A stretch of DNA of 16,381 nt from assembly GCA_016234425.1 (NCBI GenBank), contig JACRCA010000443.1:1-16381 (forward strand), in the 5' to 3' direction. The notes below the pieces were generated by a model. It saw only the letters and a program-made list of their open reading frames with translations. It was not told the origin of the DNA and ran no database searches. Source of the DNA: Deltaproteobacteria bacterium (GTDB lineage Bacteria; Desulfobacterota; SM23-61). Made by a program: the position numbers and the translations under genes. Of this stretch, positions 7,584 through 14,580 are shown piece by piece; the first letter of the stretch is position 1, and each line of letters begins with the position of its first letter.

Positions 7584-7799
7584 TCTCGCCGAAGGGGGAT
7601 TGCCAAGGCGCTCGTAGAATCAGCCTGCGGCCTTTTTCTGCAGTGGGGGCTTGACTTTGCAGAGGCCTACCCGCTGGCGCAGGATAAGGCCGAAGCGAAA
7701 CACAGCTACCACGGCCATCTGAGCATGTACCTGGCAGCGGGTTTCCAGCCGGTGTGGCAACACGACCAGATAATGATTGTGAGGAAGCCGCTGAGGTGA
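7584..7799 (+). pseudogene. 3' fragment of GNAT acetyltransferase
   Basis: Read in the frame ending with TGA at 7797-7799, the sequence gives RRRGIAKALVESA, the acetyl-CoA pyrophosphate-binding motif A of GNAT N-acetyltransferases. It is followed by FAEAYPLAQDKAEA and the C-terminal YHGHLSMYLAAGFQPV ... VRKPL typical of small-molecule acetyltransferases. Nothing resembling the N-terminal half of the fold is present upstream; VapC ends about 30 bp before motif A, and no start codon with a ribosome site leads into the frame. The fragment ends about 18 bp before the amidohydrolase start, so the intact gene was probably once coupled to that gene. Confidence 0.7.
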
Positions 7800-7816
7800 T
7801 GCGGAGGTTGGCGATT

Positions 7817-8950
7817 ATGCTTTATGATCTTTTAATAACAGGCGGGCAAGTTTTTGATCCCCTCAATAAGAGCTTCAAGAAGGCGGATATGGCTGTGGCC
7901 GGTGGTCGAGTCGCTCGCATTGCCCCATCCCTGGAAGGGGAAAAAGCCAGTGAGGTCATCGATGCCTCCGGCCTGATGGTGACCCCGGGACTGATCGACT
8001 TTCATGTCCACATCTTCTGGCTGGTTCACAGGATCAGCATCCATCCGCACAACCTCGTTCCCCGCGCTGGCACTACCACCATGGTGGACGGGGGGAGCGC
8101 TGGCGCTGCGAATTTCGACGCCTTCAAGGAATTTATCCTTACCAAATCCGAGCTCAATTTACTGGCCTTCCTCAATATCAGTATTCTGGGCCAGATCTTC
8201 GAGACCCAGATTCCTGGTATGCCCTCCATGAACGAGTATGAAGACCTGCGCCTCGTGAATGTTTCTGAGACCGTAAAGTGCATCGAAGCAAACCGCGATC
8301 TCATCGTGGGCGTCAAAGTCCGCGCCTTTCACGGACTTACCAACCTGACTCCTGTGCATGCGGCCCTGGATGCGGCAGAAGAAGCTGATGTTCCGGTCAT
8401 GATCCATACCTCTCCACCGCCTCCTTCGGTAAGCCAGTACATGCCTCTTCTCAGGCCAGGTGACATCGTGACTCACCTTTACCATCCTCAGCCAGGAGGG
8501 CTTATCGACCGCCAGGGAAAAATCAGGCAGGAATATCGAGATGCGCGGGAGCGCGGCGTCCTCATGGAGACTGGCCTCGATCGATGGCACACCGATTTTG
8601 AAGTGATGAAACGCGGGGTAGGAGAAGGTTTCTGGCCGGATATCATCAGCACTGATGTTACCAGGTTCAATGTAGAGCCCTTCGTGCGGGATGTATTATT
8701 CACGGCGAGCAAGCTTATGGCAGCGGGAATGCCGCTCGAAGAGTCACTGGCCGCAATCACTATTAACCCGGCCAGGGCCATGACGCGTCCCCAGCTGGCT
8801 GAGTTGAAGGAAGGAGGGCCCGCCAACATTACAGTGTTGGAGCTGCTAAAGGAGGATATTACCTTCGTGGATTTCTTTGGCCAGTCCCTGAAGGGGAAAG
8901 AGCGGCTCTGCTGCCACTGGCTCATCAATAAAGGGAAGGTGGTAAAGTAG
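7817..8950 (+). CDS. amidohydrolase/deacetylase-family metallohydrolase
   Basis: This 377-residue enzyme belongs to the amidohydrolase superfamily (dihydroorotase/imidazolonepropionase-like TIM barrel with an N-terminal beta-sandwich). Metal ligands can be followed in order: H63 and H65 in LIDFHVHIF, a probably carboxylated K167 in VGVKVRA, H197 in VMIHTS, H220 in THLYH, and D280 in STDVTRF. The C-terminal sandwich returns with PANITVLEL. Together this predicts hydrolysis of a cyclic amide, N-acyl or similar C-N bond; the substrate cannot be named. I chose the ATG at 7817 because GGAGG (7803-7807) lies nine bases upstream and the protein then begins MLYDLLITGG like its relatives. Upstream in-frame starts at 7754 (GTG) and 7799 overlap the GNAT remnant and are less likely. 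Confidence 0.9.
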   Translation: MLYDLLITGGQVFDPLNKSFKKADMAVAGGRVARIAPSLEGEKASEVIDASGLMVTPGLIDFHVHIFWLVHRISIHPHNLVPRAGTTTMVDGGSAGAANFDAFKEFILTKSELNLLAFLNISILGQIFETQIPGMPSMNEYEDLRLVNVSETVKCIEANRDLIVGVKVRAFHGLTNLTPVHAALDAAEEADVPVMIHTSPPPPSVSQYMPLLRPGDIVTHLYHPQPGGLIDRQGKIRQEYRDARERGVLMETGLDRWHTDFEVMKRGVGEGFWPDIISTDVTRFNVEPFVRDVLFTASKLMAAGMPLEESLAAITINPARAMTRPQLAELKEGGPANITVLELLKEDITFVDFFGQSLKGKERLCCHWLINKGKVVK

Positions 8951-8973
8951 AACAGGTACTTTTGGTGTTTGAA

Positions 8974-8999
8974 CTAAACGCAAGTAGATTTGCATTTAG
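8974..8999. terminator. inverted repeat between convergent genes, possible terminator
   Basis: CTAAACGCAA-gtagat-TTGCATTTAG forms a 10-bp stem with one C/A mismatch and a 6-base loop. It lies between the convergent amidohydrolase and radical SAM genes. A competing pairing is possible between ATTTGCA near 8988 and TGCAAAT near 9010. There is no T-run after the stem on either strand, so its role as a terminator is uncertain. Confidence 0.3.
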
Positions 9000-9034
9000 T
9001 AGCACTATTTGCAAATAAGCATTGAGGATGCAGC

Positions 9035-10390
9035 CTACCTTCTCAGCTTTTCTTTTAATCTTTTGAAATCCCCCCACGTAAACCCCTCCCACTGGCAGGG
9101 GAGGATGGAGTTGTTATGGAATAAAGGTTCATTTTGAATGTCGAAAGAGGACATTTGCTTCGCTTTCTCAAACATGGGAGTGCCGGGAATGGGGGAATAT
9201 TCTACCAGGATGGCCTTTGCCCCAATCTCTTTTACGAAAGCAATACTCTCCTCCACTTCTTCTACTCTCTGGCCCGGCAGCCCGGCCATGAGATAAACCC
9301 CAATCTCTTCGCCTGCATACCCGGCTTTCCTTAAATACCGAACAGCCCTCTGGAACTCCTGGTTATTTACTTTTCCTCCAGTTTCGATCTGGACTTGTTC
9401 ATTTGATGTCTCCAAACCAAGCCGAATCGTTGTGAATCGACTACGATAAAGAAGGTCAGCCACCTCCTGGTCTATCATTTTTATATGGAGAGCATTGGGG
9501 GTGTGGAAGTTACATCGAATCCCCCTCCGGATAACCTCTTGCAAAATTTTCATGATATGTCCGGCTGGATCGATCAAAAGGGCATCGTCGTAAAAAGCAA
9601 ATTCAAGTGCGCCGAATTTTACATTCCAATAGATGATCTCCTCGACTACCTTTTCCGGAGGCCTGGACTGGAAATCCTTCATTAGCTTTGAGACTGCGCA
9701 GTAAGTGCAGGAGAAAGGACATCCGCAGCGGGTCAGCAGGCAGACATATTCCAGCCGGGGATAGAGATCGAACGCTGGATAAGGCCAGAAGAGAAATTCC
9801 TCATCGGCCAGGGGGGCAGAATCCCCCAGGTATTCTGAAATCACCTGCATCTTTTCTCCATCCCAGGGTCCCGGGAGAACCCGGTCTGCGCCGGAACATC
9901 TTCGGGCATGATCTAAGCAGAGGGTAGCATAAGTTCCTCCCAGGAGGATGGGCACCCCTGGAATGTTCGCTCGCAGGAATCCGATTGTCTCGAAGAGGCC
10001 TGTGTACCAGTAAGTCATCGACGAAGTAGTTAAAATGAGCTGCGGGCGCGGGAAGGCTGAAAGGAATTCTTTTAAAACATCTGGCGGCACTCCATAACGT
10101 CGATATTGCCGAGGGATATCCCGGAGAACCTCCGGTTTGGGTATATTCTCTTTATAAAAATGTCCCCGCCCGAAATTTCGGCGTTTTGGGGTTTTCAGGG
10201 CCGCCATAAACTTCGAAGGCAATGATCTAAGATTCAGGCAATCGAGCAAAAAAACCTCAAAACCCCTCGCCCGCAGAATACTGCCCAGGTAAAGAAGCCC
10301 GAGGGGCTTCAACCAGAAATCGTAGGCCGCAAAATCATGGATCCAGGGATTAACTAAAAGAATGGAATTCTTTTGGGAAGGGCGAATCAT
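9035..10390 (-). CDS. B12-binding-domain radical SAM protein
   Basis: This 451-residue protein has the layout of cobalamin-binding radical SAM enzymes. Residues about 9-175 form a B12-binding-like Rossmann domain: SILLVNPW at the start, PLGLLYLGSILRARGFEVFLLD (29-50), LILTTSSMTY, and PILLGGTYATL (147-157). The radical SAM barrel follows from about 215, with the 4Fe-4S cluster motif C224-x3-C228-x2-C231 (CPFSCTYC) and the later IRLGLETSNEQVQ and LMAGLPGQRVEEVEESIAF segments. Such enzymes perform methylations, ring rearrangements or C-C bond chemistry on diverse substrates; the reaction here is unknown. The start lies 10 bp after the stop of the endonuclease Q-like gene, without a clear ribosome site, so translation is probably coupled to that gene. 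No precursor peptide gene is seen beside it. Confidence 0.9.
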   Translation of the reverse strand: MIRPSQKNSILLVNPWIHDFAAYDFWLKPLGLLYLGSILRARGFEVFLLDCLNLRSLPSKFMAALKTPKRRNFGRGHFYKENIPKPEVLRDIPRQYRRYGVPPDVLKEFLSAFPRPQLILTTSSMTYWYTGLFETIGFLRANIPGVPILLGGTYATLCLDHARRCSGADRVLPGPWDGEKMQVISEYLGDSAPLADEEFLFWPYPAFDLYPRLEYVCLLTRCGCPFSCTYCAVSKLMKDFQSRPPEKVVEEIIYWNVKFGALEFAFYDDALLIDPAGHIMKILQEVIRRGIRCNFHTPNALHIKMIDQEVADLLYRSRFTTIRLGLETSNEQVQIETGGKVNNQEFQRAVRYLRKAGYAGEEIGVYLMAGLPGQRVEEVEESIAFVKEIGAKAILVEYSPIPGTPMFEKAKQMSSFDIQNEPLFHNNSILPCQWEGFTWGDFKRLKEKLRR

Positions 10391-10400
10391 GGCGGGAAAA

Positions 10401-11669
10401 TTAGAAAAGCTTCATCTGATTCGCTTCCACCGCCTCTTCGGAGGGTCCTCTTTCCCGCTCTTCGCGGGAGAAAATCTGAATTTTTCCGAAAACTCCATCA
10501 TACCCCGGGATGATTTTCAACTTTCCTTCGCGAACTCGCAAAATTCCTTCCAGAATGATTGGCGGGGTAAAGGAGGAAAGATCTTCCGGAGATAGTTCCA
10601 AAAGGATGTCAAGTTCTGAGCCTCCTCGTTCCACCAGGCGAAGGTATTCTTTCTCCACAGAGCCAGCATTGGTTCCTACTCCCAGAGCATCGGCGATGAT
10701 CTCCTCCAGCGGAACCAGATGCAATGCTGGAATGGCCTTGGCCGGAATCGCTCCCTCTGGCCGGTCGGCTAACTCCTCCACCCGATTCATCACTCCCACG
10801 GTCAGGCGCCTGCCGCAAACGGGACAGAGGCTCTTATGTTTTCTGGTTTCCTTTGGAGAAAAGAGAATGCCGCAGTTCCGATGGCCGTCGAAATGATACT
10901 TGCCCTCTTCAGGGAAAAATTCGATGGTAAAGAGAATTTTCCGCGGGTCTTTCTTCCGGATGGCTTCGGCAATGGCGGCATAACTCAAATCGCAGTTGAA
11001 GATGTTAGCTTCGCGTCCGATTTTGTTCGGCGAATGGGCGTCAGAATTGGAAATCAAAGTGATGTCATCCAGCCCTGAAAGCCGCCAGTTCATCTCCGGG
11101 TCAGAGGAGAGACCTGTCTCGATGGCATGGATATGCTTTGATTCTTCTTCGAAGCATTCGGAGATGGAATCAAACCCGGAGTTCGCCCCGAAGATCGAGA
11201 ACCAAGGTGTCCAGGCGTGGGCCGGGATGAGCAGGCACTCCGCAGAGAGGTCCAGGATCATCTTCAGGAGATCTTTTGCGGAAAAACCAAAAATTGGCCG
11301 GCCATCAGAGCTCACCTTGCCGAATTTGGCCAATTTGGAATTGATCCGCTCGACAACCTCGAAGGATGGAGCGAAGATCAAGGTGTGGATTCGCCTTGAT
11401 TTTCCCCCCTGGGTATACATGTTGCTCACTTCCGCCGTGAGCATGAACTGCGTGCCCTGAGGATCTTCTTTCAGGGCAAATAGCCCATTGCCCAGGGGGC
11501 CCAATTTGGATTTCAGGTCGAGAAAATAAAGCGGGTGGGTGAAATCCCCGGTTGCCAGGAGCTTGATCCCTTTTCGCTTGGCCCATAAAGATAGAGTCTC
11601 GACCTCCATGTCCCGACTTGTGGCCCGGCTATACTTGGAATGGAGGTGAAGGTCGGCGATGAATTTCAT
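10401..11669 (-). CDS. endonuclease Q-like PHP-domain nuclease
   Basis: This 422-residue protein has an N-terminal PHP phosphoesterase domain with the ligand set D6-x-H8-x-H10 (FIADLHLHSKYS), D42 and H45 (ATGDFTHPL), E80, H95, H151 and D210-x-H212 (NSDAH). A small metal-binding insert follows (H263, C266, C282, C285; GHRNC ... CPVCGRRLT), then VMNRVEELADRP and a C-terminal helix-rich domain. This order and length match endonuclease Q, known from Thermococcales and some bacteria, which nicks DNA 5' of deaminated bases and abasic sites. It could therefore act in repair of hypoxanthine, uracil or AP sites. Older annotation often calls such proteins PHP-domain or UvrD/REP-helicase-like. It sits 36 bp downstream of the selenoprotein gene and 10 bp upstream of the radical SAM gene. 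An AGGAG lies about 11 bases before the ATG. Confidence 0.82.
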   Translation of the reverse strand: MKFIADLHLHSKYSRATSRDMEVETLSLWAKRKGIKLLATGDFTHPLYFLDLKSKLGPLGNGLFALKEDPQGTQFMLTAEVSNMYTQGGKSRRIHTLIFAPSFEVVERINSKLAKFGKVSSDGRPIFGFSAKDLLKMILDLSAECLLIPAHAWTPWFSIFGANSGFDSISECFEEESKHIHAIETGLSSDPEMNWRLSGLDDITLISNSDAHSPNKIGREANIFNCDLSYAAIAEAIRKKDPRKILFTIEFFPEEGKYHFDGHRNCGILFSPKETRKHKSLCPVCGRRLTVGVMNRVEELADRPEGAIPAKAIPALHLVPLEEIIADALGVGTNAGSVEKEYLRLVERGGSELDILLELSPEDLSSFTPPIILEGILRVREGKLKIIPGYDGVFGKIQIFSREERERGPSEEAVEANQMKLF

Positions 11670-11705
11670 CTCAGCTCTTCGCTCCTGGGGTTCAAAGATT
11701 CGTCT

Positions 11706-12158
11706 TCATCTTTCTTTCAAGAGCTTTCGGACGGTCTCCACATTCTTGGCCACAATCTGGGCGCATTTCCGCCGCAGATTCATCTCTTCAAATTTCTTCC
11801 GATCCTCCGGCTCCAAAAGATTTAAATGGATGATCTCCCGGCATTGGATGGTTTCGTTGTCCCTCTCGAATGCCCGGATCATCTCCTGAACTTTCGCATA
11901 AGCCTTATCTCTCTGGTCTTTTTCCTCGGCCTTAGTCCGGCCATAGCAAAGGCCAAGCGCCATGCCGCCTCCGATTACTGCCCCGCAAACCGTTCCCCAG
12001 CGGGCAACTCCTCCTCCGAAAGGAGTGGCCATCTTCAATGCCTGGGTCTGGTCAAAAATCAGTTCCTCCCCGAGGACCTTGACAGTTATCTCCGCTCAGT
12101 TGAAGCCGCTTTCCATGAGCGCATACGCCCTCTTTTCTAAATCCGCTGCCGTTTCCAT
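11706..12158 (-). CDS. C-GCAxxG-C-C family redox protein, probable selenoprotein
   Basis: Read through an in-frame TGA at 12098-12096, the gene encodes 150 residues of the C-GCAxxG-C-C redox family. The parts line up with the family name: position 21 (ESGFN-U-AEIT, where relatives have the first Cys in a GYNCAQ-like motif), C58 in GTVCGAVIGG, C106 in IQCREI and C132 in RRKCAQ. The glycine-rich FGGGVARWG and the LCYGRT segment are also typical. The family is thought to bind a metal or cluster or act in thiol redox; the exact role is unknown. I chose the ATG at 12158 because it has AAGGAG seven bases upstream (12166-12171) and a consensus promoter. A downstream TTG at 12038 would give 110 residues without the first redox position and has no ribosome site. 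A decayed Cys-codon mutant (TGC or TGT to TGA) is the alternative. Confidence 0.8.
12058..12084 (-). promoter_or_regulatory. candidate bacterial SECIS hairpin
   Basis: After the TGA on the minus strand, the mRNA can fold TCCTC-GGG-GAGGA (12076-12064), a perfect 5-bp stem with a GGG loop. It extends outward past a G/A mismatch with AG/CT and, beyond a bulged A, TC/GA pairs. The loop begins 24 bases after the UGA and its first base is G. Bacterial SECIS elements are known to need a small apical loop with G among its first two bases, about 16-37 bases from the UGA, so the hairpin fits. No folding energy was computed. Confidence 0.6.
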
Positions 12159-12205
12159 GTAGAGACTCCTTTTTTACTGAGAAATATCTATTTGCCTTTC
12201 AACGT

Positions 12206-12234
12206 ATTATATGGGTCCCCGAACCCAATGTCAA
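12206..12234 (-). promoter_or_regulatory. consensus promoter of selenoprotein-nuclease-radical SAM operon
   Basis: On the minus strand TTGACA (12234-12229) and TATAAT (12211-12206) are both perfect and 17 bases apart. The spacer holds an inverted repeat, TGGGT at 12212-12216 and ACCCA at 12223-12227, which could be an operator for an unknown regulator. Transcription would start near 12199, leaving a leader of about 40 bases before the ATG at 12158. Confidence 0.82.
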
Positions 12235-12438
12235 TTTAAAGGGACTCTGTGGCGGGGGGATGCACATGTGCCGATCTTTATTGGGAAGATGAAAAGGGAT
12301 CGACGCTCAGAAAGATGATGAGGGGGAATCTCTTTTTTCTTGGCAGGGGGCCAGCAGGGGTGTATGATTCCCATAGCAGGAAGGCCAAACTGAAAAAGAA
12401 TTCCCTTTCCGCAAGATGACTGGGAGGTTTATTGACCT
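12235..12438. other. upstream region of cupin-mutase operon
   Basis: About 200 bp between the divergent promoter for the selenoprotein operon and the cupin start. It contains a perfect 10-bp palindrome, GCACATGTGC at 12262-12271. A weak sigma-54-like match (TGGCAG ... CAGCA) lies at 12341-12356, with GG and GC at the right distance but a poor -12 element. No strong sigma-70 promoter for the plus-strand genes was found. GGAGG at 12423-12427 is the likely ribosome site, 11 bases before the cupin ATG. Confidence 0.4.
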
Positions 12439-12813
12439 ATGAAAATCTATGGTTCAAAAGACGCAAGAGATGAACCTCGAAAAGGATACACCCTCGGCAT
12501 CTTAGCTGAGGTCCCTCTCCCTAAAGAAGTATCCAGCGTAGGTTTCTTTAGACCTAGCATTCCACCCCAGGGTAAATTAAGAAACCATTACCATGAGGGT
12601 TCAATGGAGTTTATGGTTTTTGCGCACCATTCTCAAATAAGGATGGGGGATGAGATATACACCATTTCCCCGGGTGAAATTGTCTTGATATTCCCGGGCG
12701 AGCCTCATGAAATTATAGCCGGCGCCGAAGGATCTTCCCCCTTGATAATTAAATTGCCCAATAACCCGGAAGATATCAAGTTCTTGGAGAAAGGATCTTC
12801 TGTTGATGAGTAG
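12439..12813 (+). CDS. small cupin-domain protein
   Basis: This 124-residue single-domain protein has the cupin metal-binding motifs: motif 1 with H50, H52 and E57 (RNHYHEGSMEF), then motif 2 with ISPGEIVLIFPGEPHEI, supplying H90. That gives the usual three-His, one-Glu metal site in a small beta barrel. Single-domain cupins of this size may be isomerases, dioxygenases, or ligand sensors; nothing here decides between these. It lies 72 bp upstream of the acyl-CoA mutase large subunit in the same direction, so a role in the same pathway is plausible, for example acting on the acid that enters or leaves the mutase step. Its spacing from GGAGG (11 bases) is longer than ideal. Confidence 0.83.
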   Translation: MKIYGSKDARDEPRKGYTLGILAEVPLPKEVSSVGFFRPSIPPQGKLRNHYHEGSMEFMVFAHHSQIRMGDEIYTISPGEIVLIFPGEPHEIIAGAEGSSPLIIKLPNNPEDIKFLEKGSSVDE

Positions 12814-12885
12814 GAAAAAAAATAAAATCGACTAACTTTTCGAAAAGAAAATTGCCAATTGGGATTGATTTAGGAGGCCCTATTC

Positions 12886-14571
12886 ATGTTTGACCCGCAA
12901 TTGCTGGAGAAGCTTAGAATTGAAAAGGCCGAGTGGGAACAAATTTTAAAAAAAGATATAGAACGCTTCGGGGAGCGTCGCCAAGAATTTTCTTCCAGTT
13001 CCGGAATCCCTTCCAAAAATCTCTACACTCCCTCGGACCTTGAGGACGAAAGGATTGATTATCTCCGAGATATTGGACTGCCCGGAAAGTATCCTTTTAC
13101 TCGCGGAATTTATCCGAATATGTATCGCCGAGAACCATTCACCTTCCGAATCTATACTGGATTTGGAACGCCCCGAGAAACCAATCACCGAGTGAAGCTT
13201 CTATTGAAATTAGGGGTCAATGATCTTCAATTAGCCGCAGACCTTCCCACTCAAGTGGGCTATGATTCAGACCACATTATGTCTCGGGGAGAAGTGGGCA
13301 AAGTGGGCGTGGCCATCGATTCATTGAGGGACATGGAGATGATTTTCGATGGAATCCCTCTGAACTCCTTTAAGCGGGTAAGTACCCTCTTCAACTCTCT
13401 CGGGCCCATCGCCCTCTGTCTCTTCATGGCTCTTGGAGAAAAACAGGGATTGGCTATAAAGGATTATGGGGTCGATTTGCAAAACGATGTCATCAAAGAG
13501 TATGTCTGCCGGGGGACCTACATATTCCCCATGGAAGCAGGCGTCAGGCTTTGTACCGATGTGGTCCGTTTCTGCGCCGAGAACGCCCCTCACTGGTATC
13601 CGATGACCATATGCTCGAATCATCTGAATGCCGCGGGAGCCGGCTCCACGGCAGCTACTGCTTTTGCCATCGCTAATGGGATGGTGTATATACGGGATAT
13701 TTTAAAGAAAGGAATGCCCATCGATCGATTTGCTTCCCTGCTCTGTATGTTTCTGGACGAACGGGAGGATTTTTTTATCACCATTGCCAATCTACGAGCT
13801 ACTCGCCGGCTTTGGGCCAGAATCCTGAAGGAACAATTTGGGGCAAAGGACGCGAACTCCATGGCGCTCAAAATTACTTCTTATAGCCATGGGGGCGAAA
13901 CTCTCCGTGAACTTCTGAATAATTCTGCCCGTATCGCCTACGCCGCTCTGGGTTATGTTCTCGGGGGTGTGCAATTCCTCTATAATGCTTCCTTTGATGA
14001 GGCGGTCTCCTTAGCCTCTGAGGATGCTGTTAAAGTGGCGGTCCGAACGCAACAAATTTTAGCTCATGAATTAGGGATTACGAATACGGTAGATCCTTTG
14101 GGTGGGTCTTATTACATCGAGACCTTAACCAATCAAATTGAGCGTCGCATGAGACAGATTATAGAAAAGGTGGAATCCTTAGGCGGTGCCCTTGAAGCCA
14201 TCCGGAAAGGGTATTACCAGAGCGTGATTGCCGAGGGAGCAAGTCTGCGTCAGAAGCGGTTTGAGGAAAGAGACATGGTTTCTGTTGGAGTGAATGTTTA
14301 CCGCACGGAAGAGGAAGATCCGGAACCGCTCTTTCGGATGAATCAACAGTCCGAGGAAGAGCAGATCAGGAATTTGCAAGCCTTGCGCCGTGAGAGAAAC
14401 TCCCGAGAAGTCCAGTCGGCCCTCTCGGCTGTAAAGCGCGTGGCCAAAAGCGAAGACAATCTAGTCCCAGCCATTTTTTCTGCCATTAAGGCTTATGCCA
14501 CAGTAGGCGAGATGAGCGACGTTTTGCGGGAGGTCTTCGGCGAATATAAAGAGGCCGTATCATACCTGTGA
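12886..14571 (+). CDS. cobalamin-dependent acyl-CoA mutase, large subunit (divergent)
   Basis: This 561-residue protein is the substrate-binding TIM-barrel subunit of the methylmalonyl-CoA mutase family, which moves groups between adjacent carbons of acyl-CoAs by radical chemistry. Matching segments are RGIYPNMY (73-80), DLPTQVGYDSDH (119-130), GEVGKVGVAIDSLRDM (135-150), LQNDVIKEYVCRGTYIFP (198-215) and VDPLGGSYYIE (402-412). Compared with my memory of Propionibacterium methylmalonyl-CoA mutase, Y80 and R209 correspond to Y89 and R207, which suggests a substrate with a free carboxylate. However, Tyr243 is replaced by Asn (N245, beside retained H246 in CSNHLNAAG), Gln330 by Tyr (Y333) and His328 by Thr (T331). 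The substrate may therefore not be methylmalonyl-CoA. The B12 domain is on a separate gene nine bases downstream. TTAGGAGG precedes the ATG at good distance. Confidence 0.9.
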   Translation: MFDPQLLEKLRIEKAEWEQILKKDIERFGERRQEFSSSSGIPSKNLYTPSDLEDERIDYLRDIGLPGKYPFTRGIYPNMYRREPFTFRIYTGFGTPRETNHRVKLLLKLGVNDLQLAADLPTQVGYDSDHIMSRGEVGKVGVAIDSLRDMEMIFDGIPLNSFKRVSTLFNSLGPIALCLFMALGEKQGLAIKDYGVDLQNDVIKEYVCRGTYIFPMEAGVRLCTDVVRFCAENAPHWYPMTICSNHLNAAGAGSTAATAFAIANGMVYIRDILKKGMPIDRFASLLCMFLDEREDFFITIANLRATRRLWARILKEQFGAKDANSMALKITSYSHGGETLRELLNNSARIAYAALGYVLGGVQFLYNASFDEAVSLASEDAVKVAVRTQQILAHELGITNTVDPLGGSYYIETLTNQIERRMRQIIEKVESLGGALEAIRKGYYQSVIAEGASLRQKRFEERDMVSVGVNVYRTEEEDPEPLFRMNQQSEEEQIRNLQALRRERNSREVQSALSAVKRVAKSEDNLVPAIFSAIKAYATVGEMSDVLREVFGEYKEAVSYL

Positions 14572-14580
14572 TGGAGGTCC

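Noticed and set aside
7580..7596. Hairpin CCCTTC-tcgcc-GAAGGG after vapC
   Set aside because: A neat 6-bp stem but no T-run follows, and it overlaps the start of the GNAT fragment.
11706..12038. A stand-alone 110-residue protein starting at TTG 12038
   Set aside because: No ribosome site precedes the TTG, the family N-terminus continues upstream, and the promoter, ribosome site and ATG all lie beyond the TGA; treated as part of the 150-residue recoded gene.
12341..12356. Sigma-54-like promoter for the cupin-mutase operon
   Set aside because: Only the GG and GC dinucleotides fit; the -12 element is poor and no activator site or gene is seen.
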